A DNA stretch of 64,000 nucleotides, from the NCBI RefSeq assembly GCF_963576675.1, contig NC_088919.1, positions 42,740,501 to 42,804,500 on the forward strand, written 5' to 3'. Positions 35,958-47,375 of this stretch are shown piece by piece. The stretch is from Euphorbia lathyris. Lineage: Eukaryota > Streptophyta > Magnoliopsida > Malpighiales > Euphorbiaceae. The notes below the pieces were generated by a model. That model saw nothing but the letters and a program-made list of their open reading frames with translations. It did not search any database and was not told the origin of the DNA. The translations under genes were made by a program, and so were the position numbers. Numbering within the stretch: position 1 is the first letter of the stretch; every line of letters begins with the position of its first letter.

Positions 35958-37317
35958 TAAATAAAATCAATCGAATTTTAACTTTAACAAAATTTATGTA
36001 AATAAAGAATTAGCTAAGAGCATCTCCAACAGTCTCTTAGTTGGGCTCTTAAGTTAAAATTTGAGGAGAGATAGTTAAAACGAACTCCAACAACCTCTTA
36101 GTGACTCCTCAAATCACTAAGGGTCTGTTTGGTATGCTGTAATGCAATGTAATGTAATCAAAGTCGTAATGTAATCAAAGTTGTAATGTAATGGAATGGA
36201 ATATTGATCCTATTACCATGTTTGGTTGACAAATAAAAAGAAAATGATGGAATGTAATTACCATTATAATTCTTATGTTTTCCCAATTAAGGGGACGTTT
36301 GGTTCAAACTTCGAAATCGGAATTGGAATGTTTTGGAATCAGAATCGTAATGACTATCCATTTGTTTTGTTTGGTTTAATCCGGAATCGGAATCTAATTA
36401 CTTTTAAATTGTTCGGTTCAAATTTCGGAATTGGAATTAAAATCAAAATCAAAGTGGAACGAAATTAAAATTTATTTATTTCAAACTAATAAAAAAAATT
36501 CATTAAATAATATAATAATATATTATATATATATTAATAAATTTAATATATCATATATTTTATGTAAAACTTGTTTGAAAAAGAATCAATTAATACGGAG
36601 TAATATGTGTATATATGTAGTTTTTTTGTATTATTATTTTATTTGTAAAACTATTTATAAAACTATATATGGTAGTTAGTGGAAGCATTTGAAATGGTTT
36701 TAACATCTATCTATCTATACTATATATAATAGCGGAAGCTGTGAGAATTTACAAGAAATGTTTTAGAGCCTTTTTGGCTTAGTTGGCATCATAGGAGCAA
36801 AAATGATAAATGAGTTTTTTTTAAAAAAAAAAGAATAAATGAGTTAATAAGCTTTTATTATCTCTATATCATAAGTATTATATTAACACATTATTTATTG
36901 TCAATTATTAGCCCATTAATTAAAGTAATAAAAGAAAGTATGAGTTACAAGAAGATGAAAAAACACTAATCGAAGGAAATCCAAAAGTCACAAATAAATC
37001 TATATATAAAACATGATATATATTATTCAATCATTATATTCATTGGCCACCGAAAATCAAATATCTCCTTTAATTTTGATTATGAATTAGTTTTGCTCTT
37101 AATCTTATGATTTTGTTCTTACTTCAAATAATATAGTCTTATAATATTTTTTCTTACTTCATTAAGAGATTCAGATTTATTTAAGAGCGGTTTCCATTGA
37201 TAAACTGTATTAATAGAATTTTTTTCATGTATAATAGTTATTTTGTTCTCAATTGTGTTGTTCCACATATCTCGATGTCTTATATATGCTTTCTTTTTTA
37301 TTTATCTTTTTTTAAAA

Positions 37318-37671
37318 TGACTAAATATTCAAGAATTAAAGTTGTTCAGAACGACATTTACCATGAAACGACAATTTTTATTTTCCAAAATCACATTTTT
37401 TGGAGCTTTCTCTCTCTAAAAATTTATTTTATCTCTCCTAACCAAACAACACCTAAACGACCTCCAAACGAAAATTTTCAAGAATTAAAGTTCCTTAGAT
37501 TATCATCAACTCTTCGAATTTTTTATTTTGAGTCTGTCAACGGTCATTTTGAGGTGTTGAATGACTACTGGTGTTAAAAAGTGTAAAGTTCGGTGGCAAT
37601 ACTGTTAAAAATTGAAATTTAGTGACCACAATGTTAAAATGGTAAAGTTCAGTGGTCATGGGTGTAATTTA
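37318..37671. repeat. Half copy of the MULE MITE at 10918-11435
   Basis: Matches the right two thirds of that MITE and continues into the same flank (GGGTTGTGTTATGAAAGAC). The left end is missing, with a junction near AAAATGAC. Confidence 0.75.
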
Positions 37672-37798
37672 CCCATGGGTTGTGTTATGAAAGACTAAAA
37701 ATTAGTCAAACAGAAATAAAATTGGTTCAATTTGTAAATTTTAGAAACATATTGTAATATTTATAACTTTAATAACAAAATTACTTTTGGCTACTAAA

Positions 37799-38003
37799 GG
37801 TGCCCGCTATGGTTACTTTGTTTTTTTACAAAGTACCGTTACTTGGTGTGGTTTTCACCATTGGATTACTTTGTTTTTTTACAAAGTACCGTTACTTGGT
37901 GTGGTTTTCACCATTGGATTAATTTTATGCTCTATCATCCAATGGTAAAAACCACACCAAGTAACGGTACTTTGTAAAAAACAAAGTAACCATAGCGAAC
38001 ACC
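37799..38003. mobile_element. 205-bp MITE with an empty-site counterpart in the window
   Basis: Inverted ends GGTGCCCGCTATGGTTAC and GGTGTTCGCTATGGTTAC, flanked by CTAAA on both sides. The paralogous segment near 11555-11570 reads straight through CTACTAAAATTGAAGG without it. The left arm holds a 53-bp internal tandem duplication. Confidence 0.85.
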
Positions 38004-38569
38004 CTAAAATGGAAGGTATTTTTGTACATTTTAAATTTGTATCCTTATCCAAATCTATAATAAGATGCGCAAATGTCATCATGTATACTTAGACATGCTA
38101 CTCTTAGATAACTATGTTAGAAACTAGCTTCTCTATAAAACAAAAAATAATAAGAAAATTACTACTTTGACATATAGTGCAAGACATTAATGTTTAGACT
38201 AATAATATATTGATTTCCTAACCACTTCTACATTTATAACTAGTAAAATTATAAATTTTGACATATAATACATCATGATATGTAACATCTAGAGTAATCA
38301 TATATTATAAGACTATAGTAATCATGATATGAAACATCTACTAGAGTAGTAATCATGACATGTAACGTCTGTAACATCTAGACGTTGCCTGCCATGATAG
38401 TTATAGACAATACAAACGTTTAGAGTAATCCCTGTAACGTCTAGATGTTACAAATACTACTCTAAACGTCTGTATCGTTTATAACGTCAAGACATATATG
38501 TCATGATTACTAGTCTAGTAAATGTTACATGTCATGATTACTAATCTAGTCTAGTAGTATGTGACTACT

Positions 38570-39305
38570 CTAGACGTTACATGTCATGCACTATATGTCA
38601 AAGTTTATATGTCTGCTAGTAATAAGTGTAACTGTATTTAGAAAAACAATATATTACTAATCTAGACGTTACACGTGATGCACTATATGTCAAAGTTTAT
38701 ATGTCTGCTAGTAATAAGTGTAGCTCTGTTTATAAAAACAATACATTACTAATCTAGACGTTACACGTGATGCACTATATGTCAAAGTTTATATGTCTTC
38801 TAGCAATAAGTGTAACTGTGTTTAGAAAAATAATATATTACTAATCTAGACGTTACACGTAACTATATGTCAAAGTTTATATGTCTGCTAGTAACAAGTG
38901 TAACTGTGTTTAGAAAAATAATATATTACTAATCTAGACGTTACACGTGATGCACTATATGTCAAAGTTTATATGTCTGCTAGTAATAAGTGTAACTATG
39001 TTAGAAAAATAATATATTACTAATCTAGACGTTACACGTGATGCACTATATGTCAAAGTTTATATGTCTGCTAGTAATAAGTGTAACTATGTTTAGAAAA
39101 ATAATATTTTACTAATCTAGACGTTACACGTGATGCACTATATGTCAAAGTTTATATGTCTGCTAGTAATAAGTGTAAATGTGTTTAGAAAAATAATATA
39201 TTACTAATCTAGACGTTACACGTGATGCACTATATGTCAAAGTTTATATGTCTGAAAGTAATAAGTGTAATTGTGTTTAGAAAAACAAAACATTAGTAAT
39301 CTAGT
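38570..39305 (+). repeat. 92-bp tandem repeat, eight units in one direction
   Basis: CTAGACGTTACACGTGATGC starts recur at 38570, 38662, 38754, 38846, 38934, 39025, 39117, 39209 and 39301: period 92 with one 88- and one 91-bp unit. The unit is the same as in the inverted array at 12095-12735. Confidence 0.9.
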
Positions 39306-41112
39306 CGTTTCTTCATCACATGATGAAGATTTTGATGAATTTAGAGAATTTCTATTAACAGATGCAATCGACTTATTACAAAGTGTAAATATTTTAAAAT
39401 TGCAAGATTATATAGAAAAAATATTGTTCAAGAATGGAAAGGAAAAACTCTTGCAAACATGTCAATAGAGACAATAGATTATAACTTCAACAACTTTCAA
39501 ACTATTATCAAGCAATTATAAAAAGTATGTTTATTAATTTATTTACAATTTGTAAATTTAAATTATTTTAAAACAAAATATTAATATCACAATATGTAAA
39601 TAATATAAAATTTAAAAAATATTAAATTGTTAAATTTATGTACAGAAAATTTATCCACCCGCGCAACGCGCGGGCACAATACTAGTTATGTATATAAAAC
39701 GTGGGGTTTTTAAAAAAAATGCACAAATAAATTGTGGGGACAATTTTTTTAGTTAATTTTAAAAGGAATGGGAATGCAATTTGGTTAATGGGAAGAGAGG
39801 GAGGAATCAATAATTCTACAAATATGGGAATGTGATTCTCATTGCTAAATTAAATGGATAAAACAAAACATTAAAAAAGGCAATGAATCATTCCTATTCA
39901 CATTCCCTATCAAAAATTTATCTAACCAAACACCCCCTAAATGTAATCATAAAATTTTATTTGCTTAATTAAAATCAACAAAAAAAAATATGAAACCGTG
40001 AAAAACACGAAAAATGTAAAAAAAAAAAAAAAAATCGAATCGAATCGAAATCAAATACAAAATTAGATTAACTGAAATCAATAAATTAGTATATAGTTTT
40101 TCGTTTTTCATACTTTTTTTACATTTTTCTCTTTTTTATTTCCATTTTCAACATTTTTTACCGCTTTTCTATTTTCTCCTTTTCTCTGGTTTCCTTTTTT
40201 TCTTTTTTCTCGTTTTCAATTTTTCATGTTTTACTACTTTTTGCGTTTTTTTTACAAGAATAAGATGTTAGATTGGGATGTGAGATTTGACAAATGAAAA
40301 GTTTAATAGAGTTTTAAAAGTAGGAATTAGAATTACGTGTTTTGGATGTAATTAGAATTCAAGTTATTTTTCTATGTAATGGGGATTACAAGATTTGTTG
40401 AACAAAATTTAACTCATCGTTTTCTTATTCCGTTACAAAAAAATTGTAACGCGTAACCAAACATAGTAATTGGCATTCAATGTAATGATCATTCCATTAC
40501 AAAGGTTAAAATTCTCACATCCTCTTTATTATTGAGGAGACTCTTTCCACTCATAAATCTCCTTCTTATTTCATTTTTTACTATCTTTTCTTAATATTGG
40601 TAAATATAACAAAACTTAATAATTTTAATGATAAAATAATAAATAATGAATGAATATAAACAATATTATTAGAGATGGTATATTAATTATTTCTTAAATC
40701 ACTAAATCACTAAAAAAGACAATTATTTATATTATTTTTAAAAAATATATATTAAGAATCTACTGTAAATATTCTAATAATCCTTAATTTGACCATAAAA
40801 CATGTTTAAAGTTGACATTATCTTATAGTATATCGGTTAAGTAACGGCATTAGTACTCGTGAACATTTGTCAAAGGTTTCAACTTGTTTTTATTTTATTT
40901 TATTACAAAATTGTCAAAAAGTTGAGAGATGGATTTATTCTGTTAGTTATAATAAAACCTGAGGGAGGATTTTTAAAGTTAAATCCGTGAGAAAGTGACA
41001 GCGCGTAAAGGTAAAGATTGATGTGGAGGTTTGAATTAGTATGAAATGGGTTGACAAAATCTTAACTTAAATTAAAATTAACGTAACATATTAATTCAGT
41101 AATTAAGATAAA

Positions 41113-41976
41113 GGTCCCGTTTGGTAAGACGTAATGACATTCATAATGAAATGATCATTACATTGAAGGCCATTACTATGTTTAGTTGCATGTTACAATT
41201 TTATTGTAATATAATGAGAAAACCTTAAGTTAAATTTTGTTGAATAAATCTTGTAATCCTCATTACATAGAAAAATGATTTGAATTCTCATTACATTGTC
41301 ATCTAACCTCTCATTTCTCAAATCTCACATCTCAATTTTACCTCTCACTTTTGTCAAAAACGAAAAAAAGTAGAAAAACAAGAAAAAAAGAAAAACCAGA
41401 AAAATGAGAAAATAGAAAAATGGTGAAAATGGAAATTAAAAGAAACGAGAAAAGTTAACAAAAATGAAAAAGGAAAAATTAATTTCGGGTAATCTAATTT
41501 TGTATTTGATTTCGATCAGATTTTTCACATTAGATAAATATAATCATAAAATTTTATTTACACAATTAAAATCAACAAAAAACGTGAAAACGTGAGAAAT
41601 GAGAAAAACATGATAAATATGAATTGCAAACTCTGCTTTTTCCTCGTTATTCCTGTTTTTACGTTTTTTGCGTTTTTACATTTTTCATTTTTTCATGTTT
41701 TTTAATTTTCATGTTTTTTCTAGTTTTTTTGTTTTATCATTTAATAACAATTGTACATAATAAATATTAATATTAAAAATATAAAAGTTAGCCGTAATGA
41801 GGATTCATGTCTATTCTTTATGTAATGGTCATTACATCAATTTGTAAAGAAAAATTGAATGATGTATTTGTGATTCCATTACAACAAAAATAATATGGTA
41901 ATCTAAACATCGTAATGAGCATCTATTGTAATGGACATTCCATTAGAACATTCACTACAGCGTACCAAACGGGGCC
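41113..41976. mobile_element. Complete Harbinger-type MITE (GTTTGGTA ends)
   Basis: GGTCCCGTTTGGTAAGACG on the left; GGCCCCGTTTGGTACGCTG reverse complemented on the right. TAA lies on both sides (41109-41111, with one extra A, and 41977-41979). No coding sequence. Confidence 0.75.
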
Positions 41977-42023
41977 TAAGAGATGAAGAAATTCTCTCTA
42001 TTAATAGAGATGATAGAGAGGCT

Positions 42024-42651
42024 CAGAGGCGGATGCAGTGCCCTGGCCGTTGGCTCCACCGTTGAGTAATATTGATTCGGTACTTGATAGCCCCCTCTAA
42101 TTGTAGTTTATATTAGTATCTTTGTAGTATAATTTTGATATATCAAGGTGACTTAGTTGGTTAATATGCATGTTTCGTTATAAGAGGTCTTGTGTTCAAA
42201 CCCCTAAAATTTCAATTTTCAAGGTTTTTTATTTATCTATTTGAATTTATTTTTTCTAATTTGTTATTATTATTAATCACTTTCTATATATTATTAATTC
42301 TTTTGTACTATTTTTTTCCTAAATCAATTTTTACACTTTTAAGGCTAAAAAAACTTAATTTTCAAATTAAATTTTAATTTACGAAGATCATAAGAAATTC
42401 GTAACTAAAAATTATATAATTTTTAAGAAATTAACGTTAGATTTATAAAATATTAAATATATCTTTTTTTAAGCTGAGCACTTTTAGTTTTTTTATTATT
42501 CAATACGTCGAAACAATGAAAATTTAGAATGTTGGAGGCCAAAAATTTTGCCCAGCCCTTACGGGTTGGACTTCAAAAATTTCCTCTAACGCTAACATCG
42601 ACGCACAACTAAAATTAGCCCCCCATGTATAAAATCCTGGATCCACCACTG
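42024..42651. mobile_element. hAT-like MITE with a tRNA-like segment, inside a Harbinger MITE
   Basis: Ends CAGAGGCGGATGCAG and, reverse complemented, CAGTGGTGGATCCAGG. Flanks GAGAGGCT (42016-42023) and GAGAGACT (42652-42659) match at seven of eight and restore the MITE sequence when joined. At about 42149-42200 a box A-like TGACTTAGTTGG and a box B-like TGTTCAAACCC are spaced as in tRNA genes. Confidence 0.75.
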
Positions 42652-43329
42652 GAGAGACTCTTAGTTATTTGAAGAGCCACTAAAAAACTGTTGGAGATGA
42701 TTTTTAACTATTCCTTAAATAAGAATACTCTAATATATTTTTAACATACTATAATTGCTAAAAAAGGGAAAAAAAAGGTATTTTGAAAAAATTCTATTTA
42801 TTCTCTTATTTTATTTAAAGTGATATATCTATTGATTCTTTAAAGAATACTTATTAGTTCACTAAATTTTCTTAAAATAATTTAGTGATTCCATAAATTT
42901 ATTTAAAGTATACATATTTAAACTTTTTCCAAAAAAAAAAAAATTACTTCACTGAATAAATATCAATCTTAATAGCTCGCTTTAAACAAATAAAGAAAGT
43001 AAATAAGACATTTTAAAATATAAAGACATTTGATTAGGGTACCAACACAAAATAACAATACATGTAACATATTCAACTATTCAACTATTATATGAACCTT
43101 TAATTAACATGATTATAATACTTACAAACTTTAACTAAATCTATTTCAAAATAAATATATAATGCTAGCAAGCACATCGCCTTTGACAATCAAACATGTT
43201 TTTTTGAGTTGACATTAATTCATTTTCTTAGAAAAAACTTAATTAAATTCTTTGTCATCAGTAACGGTTGGAAATTATACTTATGGACCGTTTAGTTTAT
43301 TTATTGTTACTTTTTACGGTTTGTTGGAA

Positions 43330-43503
43330 GAAAATCTGATGCTTTTATTTCAATGTCTCTTTCCATGTTCCTCTCACAAAAAGTGGTCTTTTTTATTATG
43401 TGGATCTTCTTAGTTCACAAAATATATTATTTTAATTAGGCAGGAACCACTTTTTGTGAGAGTGACATGGAAAAGGACACTGAAATGGGGACATCAGATT
43501 TTC
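43330..43503. repeat. Hairpin-forming MITE-like inverted repeat
   Basis: About 60-bp arms, GAAAATCTGATG through CTCTCACAAAAAGTGGT and the reverse complement, around a loop of about 50 bp. It lies 730 bp upstream of the peroxidase gene. No clear target duplication. Confidence 0.7.
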
Positions 43504-44134
43504 TCCCCTATTTGCTATTGGAAAAGACTATTCATCATTAACAAAAATACAATCTATAAAATAAATTAACGAAACTTAAAAATGTGACATATCCATATTA
43601 ATTGAGATTTTACTAATTTTAATAAGTCATGAGCAATAAACATTTTGGATATATTAGAAGGCTAATGGTAATTTAAACTGTCTAATTTCTTGGTTTGAGG
43701 TTCGTTAGTCACATTTTAAATGTATCGTCTTTTAATTAAAGCTTTTTACGTACATTAAGACTCAAATTCGAAATCTAACTTAAACAACATGAGACATTTA
43801 ACCACTAAAACCAACATTAACTGTTGTTACATAATATTTTAGATTAGACTTAAACAAAACAACTTTTATGCTATTCTTATAATACAAAAAGAGGTGGCTT
43901 TTTAAATAATTGAATTGAACTATTCTCTTAAAAAAAATCATATAATTTTGACCGGATGAAATATAGAATGAGTTGAATTTGCATTCAAAATCGAACAAAT
44001 AATAATTAAGTTGGATAAAATCCATGCAAGTACGTACAGCAAGTGGAGAATTAGGATTTAGTCCTCACAAGAAATTGACAACTTCTACGCGTATTGCCTC
44101 CAATCCAATATAATCATGCGCTGACATTTTTGTG

Positions 44135-44141
44135 TATATAA
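44135..44141 (+). promoter_or_regulatory. TATA box of the peroxidase gene
   Basis: TATATAA about 98 bp upstream of the chosen ATG, with CCAATCCAATA about 35 bp before it. The pyrimidine-rich leader CTCCTTCCCC follows at start-site distance. Confidence 0.75.
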
Positions 44142-44232
44142 GCCCATTCTCCTTCCCCTTTCTTCTCCATCTTTAATCATTTCTATCTACTCCTATAATC
44201 TCTTGTTGAAATCAACATATTCAGATAGAATC

Positions 44233-45192
44233 ATGGCAAGTTCCGCAGTTGGAAAAACATTTCTATTTACAATATTAGTGCTGCTTTTAAGCAGTGCATG
44301 CTGCCATGCCCAACTCACTTCCACATTTTACGAAACATCGTGTCCAAACGCACTCACCACAATCCGAACTTCAATCAGAAACGCCATAGCCAAAGAACGA
44401 AGAATGTCCGCTTCTCTCATTCGTCTCCACTTCCACGACTGCTTTGTTCAAGGCTGCGACGCCTCAATTCTACTAGACGAGGCTCCATCCGTCGAGAGCG
44501 AACAATCAGCTCTCCCTAATAAGGATTCTGCGCGGGGTTACAATGTTATCCAAACTGCAAAAACTGAAGTAGAGAAAATATGTCCTGGAGTTGTTTCTTG
44601 TGCTGATATTATCGCTGTCGCTGCAAGAGATGCTTCTGCTTACGTGGGTGGTCCGTCTTGGACTGTACTACTCGGAAGAAAAGACTCAACTACAGCAAGT
44701 AGAAGTCTAGCTGAATCCGAATTGCCTAGTTTTAAAGATGGGCTTGACAGACTCATTTCTCGCTTTCAAACTAAAGGGTTAAGTCCAAGAGATATGGTTG
44801 CTCTATCGGGCGCTCATACTTTGGGTCAAGCTCAATGCTTTACTTTTCGTGATAGGATTTACACTAATGGCTCTCATATTGATGCTGGTTTTGCTAGCAC
44901 TCGTCGTCGGGCTTGTCCAACGACGGGCGGTGATGGAAATTTGGCTGCACTTGATCTGGTTACGCCGAATTCTTTTGATAATAATTATTTCAAGAATCTG
45001 ATTCAAAAGGACGGGCTTCTTGAATCTGATCAAATACTTTTTAGTGGAGGTTCCACTGATAGTATTGTGTCGGATTATAGCAGGAGCCCTTCTACTTTCA
45101 GCTCTGATTTCGGAACTGCTATGATCAAAATGGGAAATCTTCTCAATCCAAATGCCGACCAAATTAGGAAGATTTGCAGTGCTGTCAACTAG
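44233..45192 (+). CDS. Class III secretory peroxidase, intronless
   Basis: A 319-residue heme peroxidase of the plant secretory class (EC 1.11.1.7 type), which oxidises phenolics with H2O2 in the apoplast or vacuole. The Met at 44233 gives a clean signal peptide (LFTILVLLLSSACCHA) cut before QLTSTFY; an in-frame ATG at 44203 would only add ten polar residues. The distal motif RLHFHDCFVQGCDASILL holds the catalytic Arg and His. The proximal motif is ALSGAHTLGQAQC with the heme-ligand His. All eight conserved Cys are present, and the length is typical. The gene normally has three introns, yet this frame is unbroken, so introns were lost, perhaps by retroposition. It has its own TATA box, and no polyA tail remnant is evident. 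Substrate and tissue cannot be told. Confidence 0.95.
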   Translation: MASSAVGKTFLFTILVLLLSSACCHAQLTSTFYETSCPNALTTIRTSIRNAIAKERRMSASLIRLHFHDCFVQGCDASILLDEAPSVESEQSALPNKDSARGYNVIQTAKTEVEKICPGVVSCADIIAVAARDASAYVGGPSWTVLLGRKDSTTASRSLAESELPSFKDGLDRLISRFQTKGLSPRDMVALSGAHTLGQAQCFTFRDRIYTNGSHIDAGFASTRRRACPTTGGDGNLAALDLVTPNSFDNNYFKNLIQKDGLLESDQILFSGGSTDSIVSDYSRSPSTFSSDFGTAMIKMGNLLNPNADQIRKICSAVN

Positions 45193-45567
45193 CTGTTCAT
45201 GTTTTGTTCCTATTTTTTCATTCTTTTTATTCCAAAGTTAAATGTAAAGGAAATTTGTTTTGTTTTTTTTCATGTTAGGTGTAATTCATTTCATTAATTT
45301 TAATATGCATCAAATGTTAATTTTGCAGATATATGTTTTCATGGAATTATATGATTTCTTTGAATTTCAATAATTTTAATATCAGAATATCAAATGAAAA
45401 ATTTCTTTTTTTTATCATTTGGTATGTACCTCCGTAGGATTCAAGCAATTTCCAATATTGCCTTCGATTCATTTGAGAATTTTCTTTTTCAAATAAAATA
45501 GCACAGGTTTGAGTACTAATGATTCCAAAACCAGATCGGACCTGCTGATTCAACCAATCAGATCGCG

Positions 45568-47367
45568 CAAGGCCGTCTCCAGCATTTTGGAGGCCCTAGG
45601 TGTATTGTGCATTTTTTTCATATCTAAATCTAATACTATTTTAGAAATAATAAATATTAAATAGTAAAATCAATAAATTATTAACTACAATTCAAGTCAT
45701 ATAATTATAACATACCGCTAAGAAATTATTATTCTTCTTGCTTTTCTACATGTAAAATCGAGTTTTCTTTTATATATTTAAAATCAAGTTTTTTCTCACC
45801 AGTCATGCGAGAAGCAAGCAGATGACAAAGTATTAATTTCTAGAAATTAATCTTGGACAGCTGAACTCGAACCTAATCGCAAGATTCTATTGAAAGAAAG
45901 AGAAGAATTTATCTTCGAGATTAAAAATTGGTTGAGTCGCGTATTTATTATGAATTACAGGCTTAAATCACTATTTGGACATCGATTGATCCAAGGAACC
46001 TTGTCATTTGGCGTTTGATCTATCCAAAATTTTATCATTTGGCCACTGAACTATCCCAATTGGTGAAATTTTAATCCAATTTGGATGAAAACTTAATAGA
46101 ATTATTGACATATGATGATATTTTGATAACTAGACTTGATCAATTTTAGTTTAGAGATTTGTTTTCTTGTTTTAATCCCATTATTTATTTGGGTAAATCA
46201 ACTTTAAAACGTACGGCATGTCAAGCCCATATGTCAAAATATCACCACATATCATAAGGAAACAATTTTATCAAGACTTCATCAAAATTAAGTAGAATTT
46301 CATCAATAAATTTTATCATTTGGCCACTGAACTATCCCAATTGATGAAATTTCAATCCAATTTGGATGAAAACTTAATAGAATTATTGACATATGATGAT
46401 ATTTTGATAACTAGACTTGATAAATTTTAGTTTAGAGATTTGTTTTCTTGTTTTAATTCCATTATTTATTTGGATAAATCAACTTTAAAACGTACGGCAT
46501 GTCAAGCCCATATGTCAAAATATCACCACATATCATAAGGAAACAATTTTATCAAGACTTCATCAAAATTAAGTAGAATTTCATCAATTTGAATAGTATA
46601 TGATCCAAATGTGACCAAATAATAAATTAGTGGCCAAATATTAAAATTTTAAATAAATCAGAGTCTAACATTTTATACCAAATTACAAATTGTAATTTAT
46701 AAGTGCATTTCGTCTTGTAATTAAAAAAATTTAAGAATCACTACAATAACAAAATAATAGTTTATACATTGTTTCCAAATATGAAAAAAAGTTCAGAAAA
46801 AATCAATACATGTGTTGTCAAAAGAAAGAAAAAAAAATAAGAGAAAAAATGAACCAATAAATGTTGATCTAAGGAATCATCAAAATTGAGTGAAATTTCA
46901 TCAATTTAAATAGTTTATGGTCTAAATGTGATCAAATAATAAATTAGTAGTCAAATATTAAAATTTTAAATAAATCAGAGTCTAAATAACATTTTGTACC
47001 AAATTACAATTTATAAGTGAATTTCATATTGTAATTTATTAAAAAAATAAAAAATTTAAAAACAACTATAATAACAAAGTAATAATTTATACATTCGTGT
47101 TGTCAAAGAAAGAAAGAAAAAATAAGAGAAAATGTGAACAAAAAAAATGTTATTCCAGGAAATCGAACCCTCACCCTTGTAAAAATCTTCATTATGTCTT
47201 TACCATTCAGCCTAGCAGTATCCTTTATTATATATTTAAATCTATATACATTTTAACTATAAATTTTTTTAATAATTATCAAATTTTAAAAAAATTCCGA
47301 TCGGAGGCCCCGTAAGTCGGAGGCCCTAGGCGGTCGCCTAGGCAGCCTCCCCCTAGAGCCGGCCCTG
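45568..47367. mobile_element. hAT-type element with tRNA-like segment and internal duplication
   Basis: An exact 8-bp duplication AGATCGCG flanks it (45560-45567, 47368-47375). Ends are CAAGGCCGTCTCC and, reverse complemented, CAGGGCCGGCTCTAGG. AT-rich and non-coding. It contains a 281-bp tandem duplication and, on the minus strand near 47150-47215, a tRNA-like stretch with box B GGTTCGATTTCC. Confidence 0.85.
46030..46591. repeat. 281-bp tandem duplication
   Basis: Two near-identical copies (46030-46310 and 46311-46591) starting TTTTATCATTTGGCCACTG. A shorter, more divergent third stretch resembling the copy end and its flank lies at about 46866-47030. Confidence 0.9.
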
Positions 47368-47375
47368 AGATCGCG

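Larger units (their letters stand above)
36714..39685 (+). mobile_element. Non-autonomous Helitron, 2.97 kb
   Basis: The 5' end TCTATACTATATATAATAGC follows an A. The 3' end has a 7-bp hairpin (CCCGCGC, loop AAC, GCGCGGG; 39658-39674), then 11 bases ending CTAG, followed by T. This is the standard Helitron layout with insertion between A and T. There is no Rep/helicase gene. The interior carries half of a MULE MITE, a small MITE and a 92-bp tandem array. The TCTA repeats at the start leave the exact first base open to 4- or 8-bp shifts. Confidence 0.85.
36291..39937. mobile_element. Second Harbinger-type element, hosting the Helitron
   Basis: GGGGACGTTTGGTTC on the left and GGGGGTGTTTGGTTAG (reverse complement) on the right, flanked by TAA at 36288-36290 and 39938-39940. 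The interior is AT-rich without coding sequence. Confidence 0.7.
36121..40518. mobile_element. Harbinger-type element (GTTTGGTA ends) inside the MITE
   Basis: Starts after TAA with GGGTCTGTTTGGTATG. The right part matches, in reverse complement, the complete relative at 41113-41976 (ATGATCATTACATTGAA words), but the extreme right end is lost or unrecognised. It is itself split by the next element. Confidence 0.65.
36018..40770. mobile_element. Harbinger MITE split by nested insertions
   Basis: TAA then GAGCATCTCCAACAG begins at 36018. The first 103 bp match the reverse complement of the MITE at 19458-19835. The rest resumes at about 40532 (words GGTAAATATAACAA, TTAATAATTTTAATGATAAA) and fades near 40770. 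The 4.4 kb between are inserted elements. Confidence 0.75.

Noticed and set aside
42149..42200. A functional tRNA gene
   Set aside because: Box-like words are present but acceptor and anticodon stems do not form; treated as a tRNA-like segment of a hAT element.
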